64,000 bases of DNA from Hybos culiciformis (lineage: Eukaryota > Arthropoda > Insecta > Diptera > Hybotidae), in contig OZ023274.1 of the NCBI GenBank assembly GCA_964007475.1, positions 52,223,678 to 52,287,677 of the forward strand. The letters run 5' to 3'. Position 1 is the stretch's first letter; the number at the start of each line of letters is the position of its first letter. Of the stretch, positions 40,400 through 52,938 are shown piece by piece. The position numbers were made by a program, and so were the translations under genes. Below the pieces are notes generated by a model. That model saw only the letters and a program-made list of their open reading frames with translations. It was not told the DNA's origin and searched no databases.

Positions 40400-40727
40400 C
40401 AAACTACAAATTACATTAAGAAAAATTAATATCAAAAATAAATTATCTACAAAAAAGGTGCATTGGAACATTTTTATTCAGAATACATATTTGTATTCCA
40501 AAAACTTTTTGAAAATTAGCACTAATAATTAATAAATGAAATATTTGTTATTCAATAATTTAAAATAAATTTTATTTTCCTTTCAATCGAAAAAAAAATA
40601 GTATTTTCGACTTTAATTCTGAGCCAATATAGAGTGCGCTGATTAGCTTCATTAAGTTGCTAGCGGCTGTCGGTTTTATCATCAGCTGACACATAAATTT
40701 TTGCTTTTTTCTTTTTTTTTGCCTTTT

Positions 40728-40795
40728 TTTTGACAATAATCGTTTGAATTTTGACAATAATCGTTTGATTTTTTGACAATAATTGTTCTGTTTTT
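40728..40795. repeat. Tandem repeat of 21-22 bp, three copies
   Basis: TTTTGACAATAATCGTTTGA-type units have TGACAATAAT at 40731, 40752 and 40774. The third copy is degenerate (AATTGTTCTG). Confidence 0.85.
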
Positions 40796-43700
40796 GACAC
40801 TTATATTTTTTTCACTCTCAATCACAATGCCTCTAAAGAAGTTTCACTTCAAAAAAATTTATTACAAGTTCCATCTGTCAGTTCAAAAAAGATTTATAAT
40901 ATTTGAACTCAGTTCTTTAAAATTTGTTCCTCATGTTTCATCATATTACAATAAGTGTAAGTTAATTAAAGTTCAGCCTTTAGGGATAAATTTATGTGTA
41001 ATATGTTTGCATTTTATCTTATTGTTGCAAATATAAATATAGAACTAACTATGGTTTTTTGGAGCCAGCATCAAATTGAATTTGTTCTTGGAAGAATGCA
41101 ATGTTTGAAGGATTATTGAATTAGTAAATTGAATTGATTACCTACTGAATTTTGTTTAGTCATTAAATAAAAAAAGGTTATCTTTTTATAATAAGTGGAT
41201 ATTGAATTAATTGTATAATGATTAGATCGTAATATTGAATTTATTTTTTTAAATTATACTACATATTTAGTATTGTAAGAATCTGTAAAAGAATATCCTT
41301 GTATAAATAAATAAATTATTAAGAAAACCTCATCAAAACCGGCATTCAGTAATTTGATCTATTTTCTATTTGATCTATTTTATTTTATATAGATGATAGA
41401 TATAAATTAATGATTAAAACAGGATTGGAAAAAAATAATAGTGGTACTCCGTAGAAAACCCGATCTCAGACCACCAGCATCAAAGAATATATATTTTTAT
41501 TTATTTTAAAATTATATGTTGAAAACAAAATTGAAAAACTTTATAGTTAAATTTTTTCACTTTATTTGCATGTCACTTTCAGCAAATTCACATAATCTCC
41601 TAGAAAAAATAAAAATTCTTATATAGAAAGCTTTCTTCTTTGGTCTTTTTTGTTTTCAATGAACGAATAACAAAGAATGGGTTATTCTATACAGTTTCCT
41701 TACTTTCTTCTTTTTTTTTTTTTTTGTTATTATAAATTTATCCTGGAGGGCATTAAACATATTGACAAACAGCGTTGTTATCGTAAAAAAAAAAATATTT
41801 TTCCTTTCTTTTCTTAAAAAAAAAAAAAAAAATTAAGCAAGATAAAAAAAACATAGAAAAATATTTTCTTCTTTTTTTTTTACAATTTAATGGAAACTGC
41901 TTTCTTTTATCCTAGGAATTTAATGAGACTAGCATTCAACGGAAAAATTGTAAAAACTTAAGGTACCCTATATCCATAATATATATGTATGATAACAAAT
42001 AATACTGCTATTGAAAATAAAATTGAATTTTTAATCAATTCTAGAAGATGGTGTAGTAAACTATAATGAATTAAATACTTGAACTAACGATTGCTATTTA
42101 ATTGAAACAACAACGATATAAATATTTAAAAGCAATCTGAAATCAACACATTTACATTAAATATTATAACATTATCTTTTTGCGTGTGTCTTGTTCAATA
42201 AAGGTTGACCACCCCTGTTTGGACTAAATCTTTTAAAGGGCAATTATTAGATACAATTTGTTCGTGAAAATCTATATTTGCTACGGTTACTGTAAAATAT
42301 AAATATAGGATAAAAATATGCACTAATTTTAAAATTTGCACAAAAAGTGGTTAGAGCCCACTAGGATTTTTATTTCGATGAAAATTGATATATTTGTGCA
42401 TATAACTAAATTGTATTGGTATAAGGATATTGAAGGGACTTTAAAAAATAATGTCCCTGATTGCGACTGAGGTGTCCTAAAAGTAAAGTATATTAAATCA
42501 AAATGCTGAGAACGGGCAAACTTCATTTATAAGGTATTATTCTATATTTTGTAGGTATAAGTCGTTTTATAGTGCATATTTTGAATTTCTGGTACATATC
42601 AGTGGTAATTATAATGATTCCACATTTACTAACATTAAAAAATTTATTTAAATAGTTTCTTTATGACATATTCTTACATATATTTGATTTTTCTTTTTTA
42701 TTTAAAACTTATCTTCTCATAGTGTTGTTGTTCGTTCATTTGATGCAGAAATATAGCAATCTAACACAATCACATTTTCTTTTTTTTCTCAAAAAAAATA
42801 TTACAAATTTTTACACATACCTACTACATGTACGCGTGCTACAATATATTCATACAAATAACTTGAAGCTACTTAGTTTTGTAACTTTTATGATGATTTG
42901 TTATTTTAGAGATGCTTACACCTAGTAGTTTGAATACACTAATAAGATACTACGTTACATATTATATAATATAAATATCATGTCATTTTACCCTTCATTA
43001 ATTTACAAGAGAAATCAGTTAAGATCTTTGTAAATGTTTCGTTATAAGTATAAAATTGAGTAGAAGAAAGCTATTTTTATTTAATTGAGTTATTAGCTCT
43101 TAAACGAAAACTTACTTTTTAAACTAAACACTGATACCCTTTTAATTATATATTAAATTATAGCCAAAAGTTTCCATTTAAATAGAAAAAAATTAATATT
43201 TCTTTATTTAATATATCTAATAAAATTTAGAAAGTTAATTTTTGCAGTTTTCTTGTACTTAGTAGCATTCTACAAGATATTTTCGATATACTAGTTCCTT
43301 AAAAACTTGTTAACCTTATACGGCAAATCCTTCCAAAAACGACGCTCCCCGTCGCCATTGAAGATATAACTTGTATTAATGGAACTGGAAGAAGCAACCC
43401 CATAGAAAACGAAACTAGACGACTTTATGCGTTATAAGTATATGTTATCAAAAACTAATTGTCCAGTTTTCAACATCTAATTTATTAAATAATACAGGGA
43501 TTTTAAAAATTGTCAAAACAAAATAAAAATGTTTAAAGAACTAATTTTTAGCTTTAAAAATTGATTTTTAGCAATAATTTTTAATTTTAAACATTATTTC
43601 AAATTTTCAACAATATATTCAATATATTAAAATGCACAAAGAGACCTCAACCATATTTTATGGAAGTTATGGTCCTTTCTTTAATTTTCTTAATACATAG

Positions 43701-46700
43701 TAAATAAGAAAAATAAAAAGAAAAATCAAAGGTAAGTGAGTCACTCTGTAACTTTATTATTAATTATTATCTAATCTAATTAGATAAATAAGAAAATTGA
43801 TCTTATTTATATAAAAAAATATAAGTATAGAAATTTTCATTTCAAGTAAATTCTCTTAGGAAAATATTATAATCTTTCAATGCATAATTAAGTCAAAAAG
43901 CAAACATCAAAGAATTTCGTTTTTTTTTTTTTTTTCATTATGAAATATTTATTATGTTTATGTATAAAATAAATAATGATGTTTTTTTTTTCGAATTAAA
44001 AAAAAACAAATTCTATTGTCCTTTAAAGCAAATATAACGATTCCTCCAAGGACATTTTCTTTTGAACTAAAATATATTTCATTAGTTGTTGAAAGAAAAA
44101 ATCTTATCATGAAAAAAAAAAATAAGAAATTTGCATTAAAAAAATACGCAATTATTGTACATTGTACAAGCTATAATACTATACACACTATATACACTAT
44201 ATGTATGTTAAAAAAATAATATGAAATTCTCAGTAAAAGACTAGGCTCGTCAAATACTAATCATAGAAAAACACATGCCATGTATATACTAAGACTAAAG
44301 TTTTCTTATTCATTTGGTTTTTTAACAGATTTCATTATATTCTAAATAATTTTTGATTGGTTTGTAGGTCAGAAAAATAAATAAATGTCAGAATTATTAA
44401 AAAGTACAAAACTTATTTACGAAGCATTAAAGTTGTCAAACTTTTGTGAATTTATTAATTGCACAAAAGCATAAATTAAATTATTCTCAAATTTTATAAA
44501 TTTCATTTTTCATATATTTAAAAATAAAATACTTTTCCGCATAATGAATTTTTTTTTTTGGAGTAAATTTTGAACTTTTGCAGTTTGTTTTAGGTTTTTT
44601 TTTTTTTAATTCTTATGTGTTTAATTTTTATAACAAATATTCAAAAAACTTATACTATGTACTGGTATATTAAAATAAGAGAAATTATAATAAAAAATGT
44701 ACATATATATTTTTTCGAATCAAAATTATTCAACTTAATAAATTAAATATTCCTCTTATATTTAAAATATAAAAATGTAATTTTTCATCGTTGTATGATT
44801 TAACTCGGATTTTATTATTTTGCTAAGAAATTTTTAATACTTCTGCGATATATCGCCAAAATCAAATCATCGAATCGACTTTGTCACCAATTTTATTTTT
44901 ATTTTTCTTTAAAAATTTAGTAATTTGCAATACTATTACGTTGGTCTTCTTCGCGTTTTTTTATATCGTATAATTTCTGGGATTAAAAGAATTATATGAT
45001 TTAATGGAAATGTCATATAATTAAACTGAAATAATAAATATAATTATTTTTTTTCGTTTTTTCTTTCATCAGAACGATTATGATTTTCACTTAATTTTAA
45101 TTTACCGATAAAAAAAAATTCTTGATTTTTTCAATAGTTCTCATTAAAAATGAAGATAGAAACGAGTCTATTCCTATATTTTAATTATATTACAAGAGGC
45201 AATCTAATTTTTGAATTACCGAAAAAAAATTAAATATAAAGTTATATTATGTCAAATGAAACAGGGTCAAAGGCATGTTTATATGAATAGTACAAGCACC
45301 TTATAAATCCTATGCCCACTAAAAATCTTACCAGTTCATCTGAATTTCACATGAGAAATGGTACAACAATTTTGGCTTGGGTCGCAGAATGTATAAAGTC
45401 AAAAATTAAGAACTATTACATTATACAGTACGAAGGTTTAAGAGTAAATGTCGATTGTAGAAATTTAATTGTTAAGAAGTGGTAAACATTTTTAATAGAA
45501 ATCGAAAGTAAAAAACAAGCTCCATACGTATGATAAACAACTAAAGAAAATAGTATTTGATTCAAATTGATTTTAAAATAATAATCTAAAAATTGTGCTT
45601 AAATTTGAACTATCGCAAATCATTTCATTGAATATTCCAACTTTCTTTTTTTTTTTTTGATATTCTTGGAATAATTTTATTCACAATATAAAAAAAAAAA
45701 ACCTTTTAGATATAAGTATATAATGATTATTTAAAAAGTGTATATTCAATAATGATCATTTTCCCTGACCGATTTTTGTGTACATTTTATGAATTGTTAT
45801 TAAAAAAAAAATAAATGAAAATTCTTGAAAAGACAAAATAATTTAAAGACGATAACGATTGAACCTTCAACAAAATATAATAATAAAAATTTTTCTTTTT
45901 TGTTTCTTTTCTCAAATTTTTGACTTTTAAAAGAAATATAATAAAGCAAGATAATTCACAACATTAACCGTCCGCAATTATTTGCTTGATAATAAATTAA
46001 TGTTGCTTTATTATTATTATTATTCTTTGCTTTGTTGAAGGTTTTTACTCGATTAAAACATAAATTTTCTTTAATGTTTTGTCATTTTTAAGTTTATATT
46101 CTTCAAATGATATTTAAGACGATTACATTAAATATTCAATTATTTTATAACAGATCAAGCAAATATTAAATACATATATTATAACAAGATTTCGGTTTTG
46201 AACTCTTTAAAAATTCAAAAATAAATCGAATTAATTTCAAAGTTTAATTTATCATTAAATCTGTTCCTCTATGAACTCTGTGAGCTGTTATGTCTGCATA
46301 AACTGCACAATGACCTCAAACTGCTGGTGTTTGCTATTTTTAAAAACTTAATAAAGAAAAAATAATTTCAATTTTGATGATTCTAATTAATTTGTTTTAA
46401 AAAAAATATATATTTCATATAATTTCTCGGAATACTTACGTGATAAATTTTTATTCAGCTTTAAATATGATTTTTATTCTTATTGGCATAAAAAATTTTC
46501 GAATTATTTCAACAAAATTTGATGATAATAGATCAACGAAAGGTAATCGATATTTTATAAAGTTTTGAACTATATCTTCAATTAAAAAATTTATAAATAT
46601 GCGACTTTCGAAATTAAAATTTACTCTTTCTTGACTGTTAATAATAAAAAAAAACATGAATTAGACATCATAATAAAGTTCTAAATCGTTTGTTTGAAAT

Positions 46701-49565
46701 GCACATTTATATTATTTTAGCATTTTATATTTAGTATTTCACTTTTTTCTCTAATTTTAAATATATACATAAATATGTATACACAATTACACATTGTGAT
46801 TTTCAAAGCTAATTTTATTTGTTCTGTCCTAAATATTTTGGAATTTGCACTTCTTCAATTATTATACTAATAACATCCTTATGGAAAAAGCCAAAGGATA
46901 AATTATGTTTGTGTGTTTTAACATTGTATATAAATGTTTTTTTTTTTTTTCTGAATATAAGTAATCAACATTTGGCCATTTCATATATATGTTCCAAAAT
47001 CCTTTGAAATTTAAATTTTGAACAATCAAGTGATTATGAAAATTTCACTGTATATATTAAGAACTATCTATACAATAACCATCATTTTGTTACTAGCGGC
47101 AACCTTTGTTTAAATTAACTTTATTTTGAAAATATCATAAATGTAAATGCTATGTCCTTTAAAAAGAAACACTTATACATTTAAAAACTGAAAAAGTGAA
47201 GCTCATTAATTTCCTCCTGAATTCTTGCAACAGTTTACAAAAAGGATATTGTAATCCATGAAAGCTTGCGCAGGGATATGAGAAAAGTTTTTGGGTGGCG
47301 TGAAAAGTTTTTAACTCATACTAATACATAGCTCCGCACTTTTTGTCTAGGCAGAAAGTGGATACAATGCTCCTAGTTTATTTCCGAATGCTGTATAATT
47401 TTTACAATTTGATTAGTCAGAGATGTAGGAGTACTAATAACTAATTATATTTCATTATAAAAATGTTCATTTAATCAAATTTATTGAATAACTAATAAAT
47501 TTGCAACACATTATGCATTTCGTGTAAATTTTCATTGAAGTTATCTTAATATTTCAAAAATATTTATTTGGTTATTGCAACAGTTTTATGTTGTCTTTCA
47601 CTTTATTTTTGTTTTTAATCTTCTATCTAAAAACTATTCAAGCGAAAAATTGTATCACTAAAATGGTTGCCACATCCTTTATTATTTTTTCCCTAGAGAC
47701 AATTTTAAATGAATATACAGAATACACGTCCTTCCGAATTTGAAAATGCAATTTAATTTTTAAAACATAATTTAGTAAATAATGAGGATGTTTTATATAA
47801 AAGGAAAAATTGAGTAACGATTTCAATAGAACGCCAACTCTGGGCACAATCGAAATTAACATAAAAAAAATTGTCTGAACAATTAATAATAAACAAAAAA
47901 CGAAGTAGAATTCATCACACTATATTAGACCAGTTTTTCAAGTGTAAAACAATATGTTAATTCAATATCACAAATTAACTTCAAAAAAATATTTAACAAG
48001 CCAGTCAAGTTAATATTGCTTATATTAGATCTCACTTTGGACATAAATATACATTAAATTTGAAGAAAAAAAATTTTTTATTACTTGGAAAATACTTTTT
48101 TTTTTTTCGAAAACTTAATAATTAAATCATTAATTATTTTTTTTTTTTTTTTTTTGTAGTTTTTAAACTTTTTTCAAAGGAGAAACCAATTTAAAATAAA
48201 ATTTCCACAAACGTGATATAAAAAAAAAAAAAAAAACACAGAAAAAACTTTTTCATTTTGTATTAAATGGACTTAAAAGAATATTATGGTCCAGATGACG
48301 TTCTTTAATCTCCTACAAGTTTTTTTTTCTATTTTTTATTTCTTTCTTTGTTTCAAAAGTTTTCTTCTTTTTTTTTTTTTTCTAAGATAACTTCAAAACT
48401 TTTTAAACATCCTATTTTTATGTGGTTTTTCATTCATGTAATTTTCTTTTAACAGATTCAAGAGGGATCTTGCATTTCACTAGTCTACAGGAGTATAAGA
48501 ACAAAAAAAAATTAATGCTTGAGAAAAAAAAAATAATCATACTTCATAACATAACTATTAAATAAAAAAAAAAAAATTAACATATTTAATAAGTTTACAA
48601 ATTTTATTTAAATTTTTATATTGATGTAATTTTAAAAATATACATTTGTGAATTTTCTAAAAATTCCTTGCTAAATTTTTATGCACTTAGTTATAAAACT
48701 ATGTTCAAATTTGCAGTACGAATTCAAAGATATTGGTATCTAATTAAATTCTGTATTGATTCGTAGACTATCTGTTTACTTGTATTTGTATACTGAAAAA
48801 AAATAAGTTTGTGGAAGAAGCAGCTATAAAATGTTGCAGAAAATTTATAACTAAAACTGCGTTATTTTCTGGCAATATGTGCTCAAATTGTTGCATTTGT
48901 TATTAAGTATATAATAAGAGGCTCAAAAATTTACATATATGAATTGTAGCTAATGAATTGTAATGTAAATTGCCACATTAAAATTATGTTTTTTTATAAA
49001 AAAGAGTTTCCGAAATTTTTATGTCAAATATTGCTATAATTATTATATCAACAGATATATTAAGAATTAATTTACTACTACTGGACTATTTTCATAGACT
49101 GGAATACAAGAAATACATAAAAAGTTACGACGTAAATGATATAGTTTTTTTATAATTTAAAATATTTTAAAATTAATCATTTTAAGGTAATGTTTAATTA
49201 ATAATTCTAAACACTTTTTATTTCAAATAAAATTTTATTAATTCAAAATATTGCAAATTTAACAATTTTAAAATTAGACCTTGACAATAAAGTACAAACA
49301 TGTAAAAGTCAGTGCACTGCACACTTACATGAAAATTTTAATAATTTTCCGTATACAAGTGTAGGTATTAAATTTCTTTTTTGATTGAAACTAAGAATTG
49401 AATAATTTGCAATATTTTTTGTGAGAAAATTTCGTATTTAGGAATAAATTCTGAAAAATAAATAAATTTAAGTTAAAAATGTCTGTCCAAAAGAATGGCA
49501 TTTTTAGTTTCGAAATTTCAATAGATTTAGCCTAGAGAGTTGTTGGCTTGCAATGCTAAAAATCA
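40796..49565. other. AT-rich non-coding block
   Basis: It has frequent poly-A/T tracts (41707-41725, 41815-41831, 48139-48156, 48219-48237). Slightly GC-richer patches at 43328-43430, 45260-45400 and 47250-47380 could be old repeats, but I see no termini or protein-like frames. No gene is supported. Confidence 0.4.
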
Positions 49566-49776
49566 ATGTTCGAGAAGTATGCGTTAGAAATGTTCAAGAA
49601 TCAATGTTCCAGAAGTAAGCGTTAGAAAAATCAAATAACAGAAATAAATATCAAATAAATAATAATAAAAAATGATTTTTATAATGCCCTTTTCGAAATT
49701 CGAGCCTTGATCTTTACCTTTAGCTTTGCAAATCACCGCAGTCTCTACCACTAGGCTATACGAGTTCACGTGAACT
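49566..49776 (-). mobile_element. tRNA-derived SINE
   Basis: Read on the - strand, the head carries an RNA polymerase III A box (TAGCCTAGTGG, 49758-49748) and a B box (GGCTCGAATTT, 49706-49696). They are spaced slightly wider than in a tRNA gene. After the head come an AT-rich body and a tail where TTCTAACGC.TACTTC.. appears twice about 45 bp apart (near 49617 and 49572). A clean tRNA fold was not obtained by eye, so this is a SINE or tRNA pseudogene rather than a working tRNA gene. A 14-bp perfect palindrome sits at its 5' end (49763-49776). Confidence 0.65.
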
Positions 49777-52682
49777 GATATATTAAAAAGCAAAAGTATA
49801 TGAGCAATTTTTCCTTGCTATGAAAATACCTAATCTTACTGTATTAATCCACTACTTCGATTTGACCTATTTACATAGAAAGTGATATACAGAAATTATA
49901 GCTGTTTTTTTTCGGGTAAGAAATAAAAGTTATAAAAAAATAATTTTGTAATTATTACAAAAGAGATCCTTTTGTTTTTTCAACAAACAATATCTAGAAA
50001 AATTTCTATAAAATTTTTTATTTTTGATAAAAACAAAAAAAAAAGTTAATTTGCCAAGAATTTTTATAAAAATAAAAAAAAAAAATTTAATAATTATGAT
50101 AGAACTTTTGGTCTATAAATAAAATAATAGAAAAAAAGGACTGATTCAAAAAATTTAATGAAGATATAAACTTTTTATGCTATTTAGAAAGATTTTTTTT
50201 TTTGGAACTATTACTTACATAATTAATTAAAACATTTTTGTTTTTCATGCCTGCAGTGGTGTCATACTTTTAATTCTATAATACATTCTAATACCACAGT
50301 CATATAGCCCACAAAATTTCCATTTTCGTTCAGAAGTTTTAATTAATTTTATAATACAGCACTGAAAAAACATATAGCAGCGGCAGCTGTAATTTCTGTA
50401 TATTTTTGCTATACAGTTCAAATCGAACTAGTAGATGACGTTAACAAAATTTGCTATTTTTGATAGCAAGGAAAATAAATATTGAAATATTTTGCCACAT
50501 CTTTTTCTTATTTAGCCCGTTTTTAATCAAAAGTAAAAAAAACTTACGATATGTTTTCGTTTTCTATCTGTCAGTCTGTTCGACTGTCTGTCGCGTACTA
50601 AAATGCTTAAAACTATTATTAAAGCCAAAATATTCAGAAGCAACGTTCATAAGCTAAAACCAAAAACAAACATAGTTTCTTTTTATATGCGCTCTCAACA
50701 CACAATAACTACTATTTCGTTATAAAAGAATTTATATAAGTATATGCAAGAATTGACATAATTTCGCCTTTTTAAATACTTAACTTATACATTTTGATTA
50801 TGCATATATTTTTTTTTTCTTTGTTTATATGTTTTCTTAAATGATGAATAATTCAATTTAATGTCCTTTTTTAATAGTATATCTAAAAATAATGGTTTTT
50901 GAGAGAAAGCAGAAAAAATAATTTAAAAGCAGATGCCAAATGTTTTTTATTGTTTTAGGGAAAATAGCTTTTCTTGAAAAAAAAAAAAAAAAAATTAACT
51001 TTTTTAATAGAATAATAAAGCACAAAAAAATAATTCTTAAAATATTATTTCTAGTTATTTTAAATCCATTTCCAAAATCTGTTTTCATTTTATAATAAAA
51101 TTATAATTTCATTAAAATCTTGATAAAAAAGCGACTACAAACAAACATTAACTTATAAAGAGTAAAAGTTTTAATTTAGAGTTAAAGAATCGATAAATAA
51201 TGAAATATAAAACGAATAACATAAATTTCCTAAATTCTATCTTAAAAAGTTTACTTAATATCTTGAAAATAAAATTACGTTAATCTTACAGTCGCTGAAT
51301 AACGACATTAATTCATTTAAAATTATTGAACACTTTCTTTTAATCGAAACATTCTATTCTGTATTCGGTCCAAACTGAAAATTAACTAATTATATAGAAA
51401 AATACTTCATTAGTTTGGCGTTCGTTTTCAATATTTCGGTTCTAATGTCAATGATAGCTTGACCACAACCAGGCACTTAGTATACTTTTTTACGGATCTT
51501 CAATATAATTTAGTCATATACCAAATACAAACATAAAAATTTTCATCGAGTACCAGACAACAGTTCCTTGGCAAGAGTTTTATAACATTACTTTTAAGTT
51601 CCTCTAATCGGCATCTAACTACCCAAGCTACTAATTTTCATCAGAATCGATTTAAATTAAAAATAAAGTTAAATATATAAATTTTACACGAACCGTGCCA
51701 AAGGTCTAAATGACCTTTGGCACGGTAATCGTGGAATCTCATCCTTTAATCGAAGGAAAATGAACGAGGTTCCAAGTTATAAACATTTCGGTGAAGGGCG
51801 GACGATATTTAATGAAGTTTGAAGTAAGCCTTCAGCCCTACCCAAAAATAAATAATAAAGTATATTATGTTCTTATAATTCTAATATATATATGAAATCC
51901 TTATAACAATGAAGTAAAATACGTATAATTTTATACATATACAATGAATGAAGGAGATATACTTCCGGTTTTATTTTAAAATATGTAATGTTCTAAAAAA
52001 TAAGTATGCAATAATGTATTTTGCATTAATTTTTTTTAATAATTTAAGATTATATCGTAGGTACATGTATTTCTTTTTTATGTTTGAAATTTTAATTTTT
52101 TTTTTTATATTATAAAAAATTCCATGCACAAACAGTTTCTTGTGTAAAATTTTTCTACAATTTTTATTCCTGGATATGAAAAACGTGGTCGGAAAAATGA
52201 AAATTGAAAATATATATACATATATATACATTTTTTTTTTTTTACTTTTCGCTGTTGCATAAATTTTCTTAATATCCTTTTTTCTTTATGAAATATGCAT
52301 TTAGATACAACATAGTATATACACTTGTACTTAGGTACCTATGGGTATAAAATTTAAAAAAGGTGTCGTAATATCAATATTATATAATGTAGATTTTATT
52401 CCGATTTTTTTTTAAGTATTTAAAATTTAAATCGTATTTAGGTTTAATCGATTTGAAATAAATCGATTCGTGAGAATGCACCTTAAGAAATGGCACATGA
52501 ACAAGTCATTTTATATATGCATGTACGTCGAGTACTAAGAAGCGAGCGTTATTTTTAATTTAAATATGTTTTTCATTCATTTATTCATTTATTGGCATTC
52601 GAATATAACTTCTAAGACTAAAATCAGACCTCATTAAAGAATTAATAATAAGTAGGCCATAATAATAATATTTAATTACTCA
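49777..52682. other. AT-rich non-coding block
   Basis: It contains the GC-rich hairpin at 51692-51726 with a modestly GC-rich tail to about 51843, and a CTGTC-rich string at 50567-50592. Open frames at 50451-50657, 50858-51088 and 51971-52231 are low-complexity translations. No gene is supported. Confidence 0.4.
51692..51726. repeat. GC-rich perfect hairpin, 15-bp arms
   Basis: ACCGTGCCAAAGGTC (51692-51706) pairs perfectly with GACCTTTGGCACGGT (51712-51726) around the loop TAAAT. It is far more GC-rich and better paired than anything nearby. Confidence 0.95.
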
Positions 52683-52938
52683 ATAACGTCTGCTGAGAAA
52701 TGAAACAACGTAGGATATTTATACATCATTATTAGATAATAGCATCATTCGATTACTCGTACTCGATTTTATAAGTACAACTATTTTGCAATATTCTTAA
52801 TGTTGATTAAAATGTGTTTTTTAGTTTAAATTTTTGATATTTTTGCATACCTTTTTTTTAATTTTCAAATCTTTAAACTCAAATTACTCGAAACTATACT
52901 TTATATTATACATTGTTTCATTTCTCAGCAGACGATAA
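52683..52938. mobile_element. Short inverted-repeat element flanked by ATAA
   Basis: The 26-bp inverted repeats (52687-52712, starting CGTCTGCTGAGAAATG, and 52909-52934) differ at one position. They are immediately flanked by ATAA at 52683-52686 and 52935-52938. The 248-bp element has an AT-rich interior with no coding capacity. The direct flank could be a 4-bp target duplication or a longer, decayed one. The superfamily is not assigned. Confidence 0.75.

Noticed and set aside
42209..42217. CCACCCCTG, resembling the right end of a hAT element
   Set aside because: No matching left end or 8-bp duplication was found upstream.
49691..49770. Functional tRNA gene on the - strand
   Set aside because: A and B boxes are present, but the spacing is wide and no complete cloverleaf with a clear anticodon stem was obtained. 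A SINE head is the better reading.
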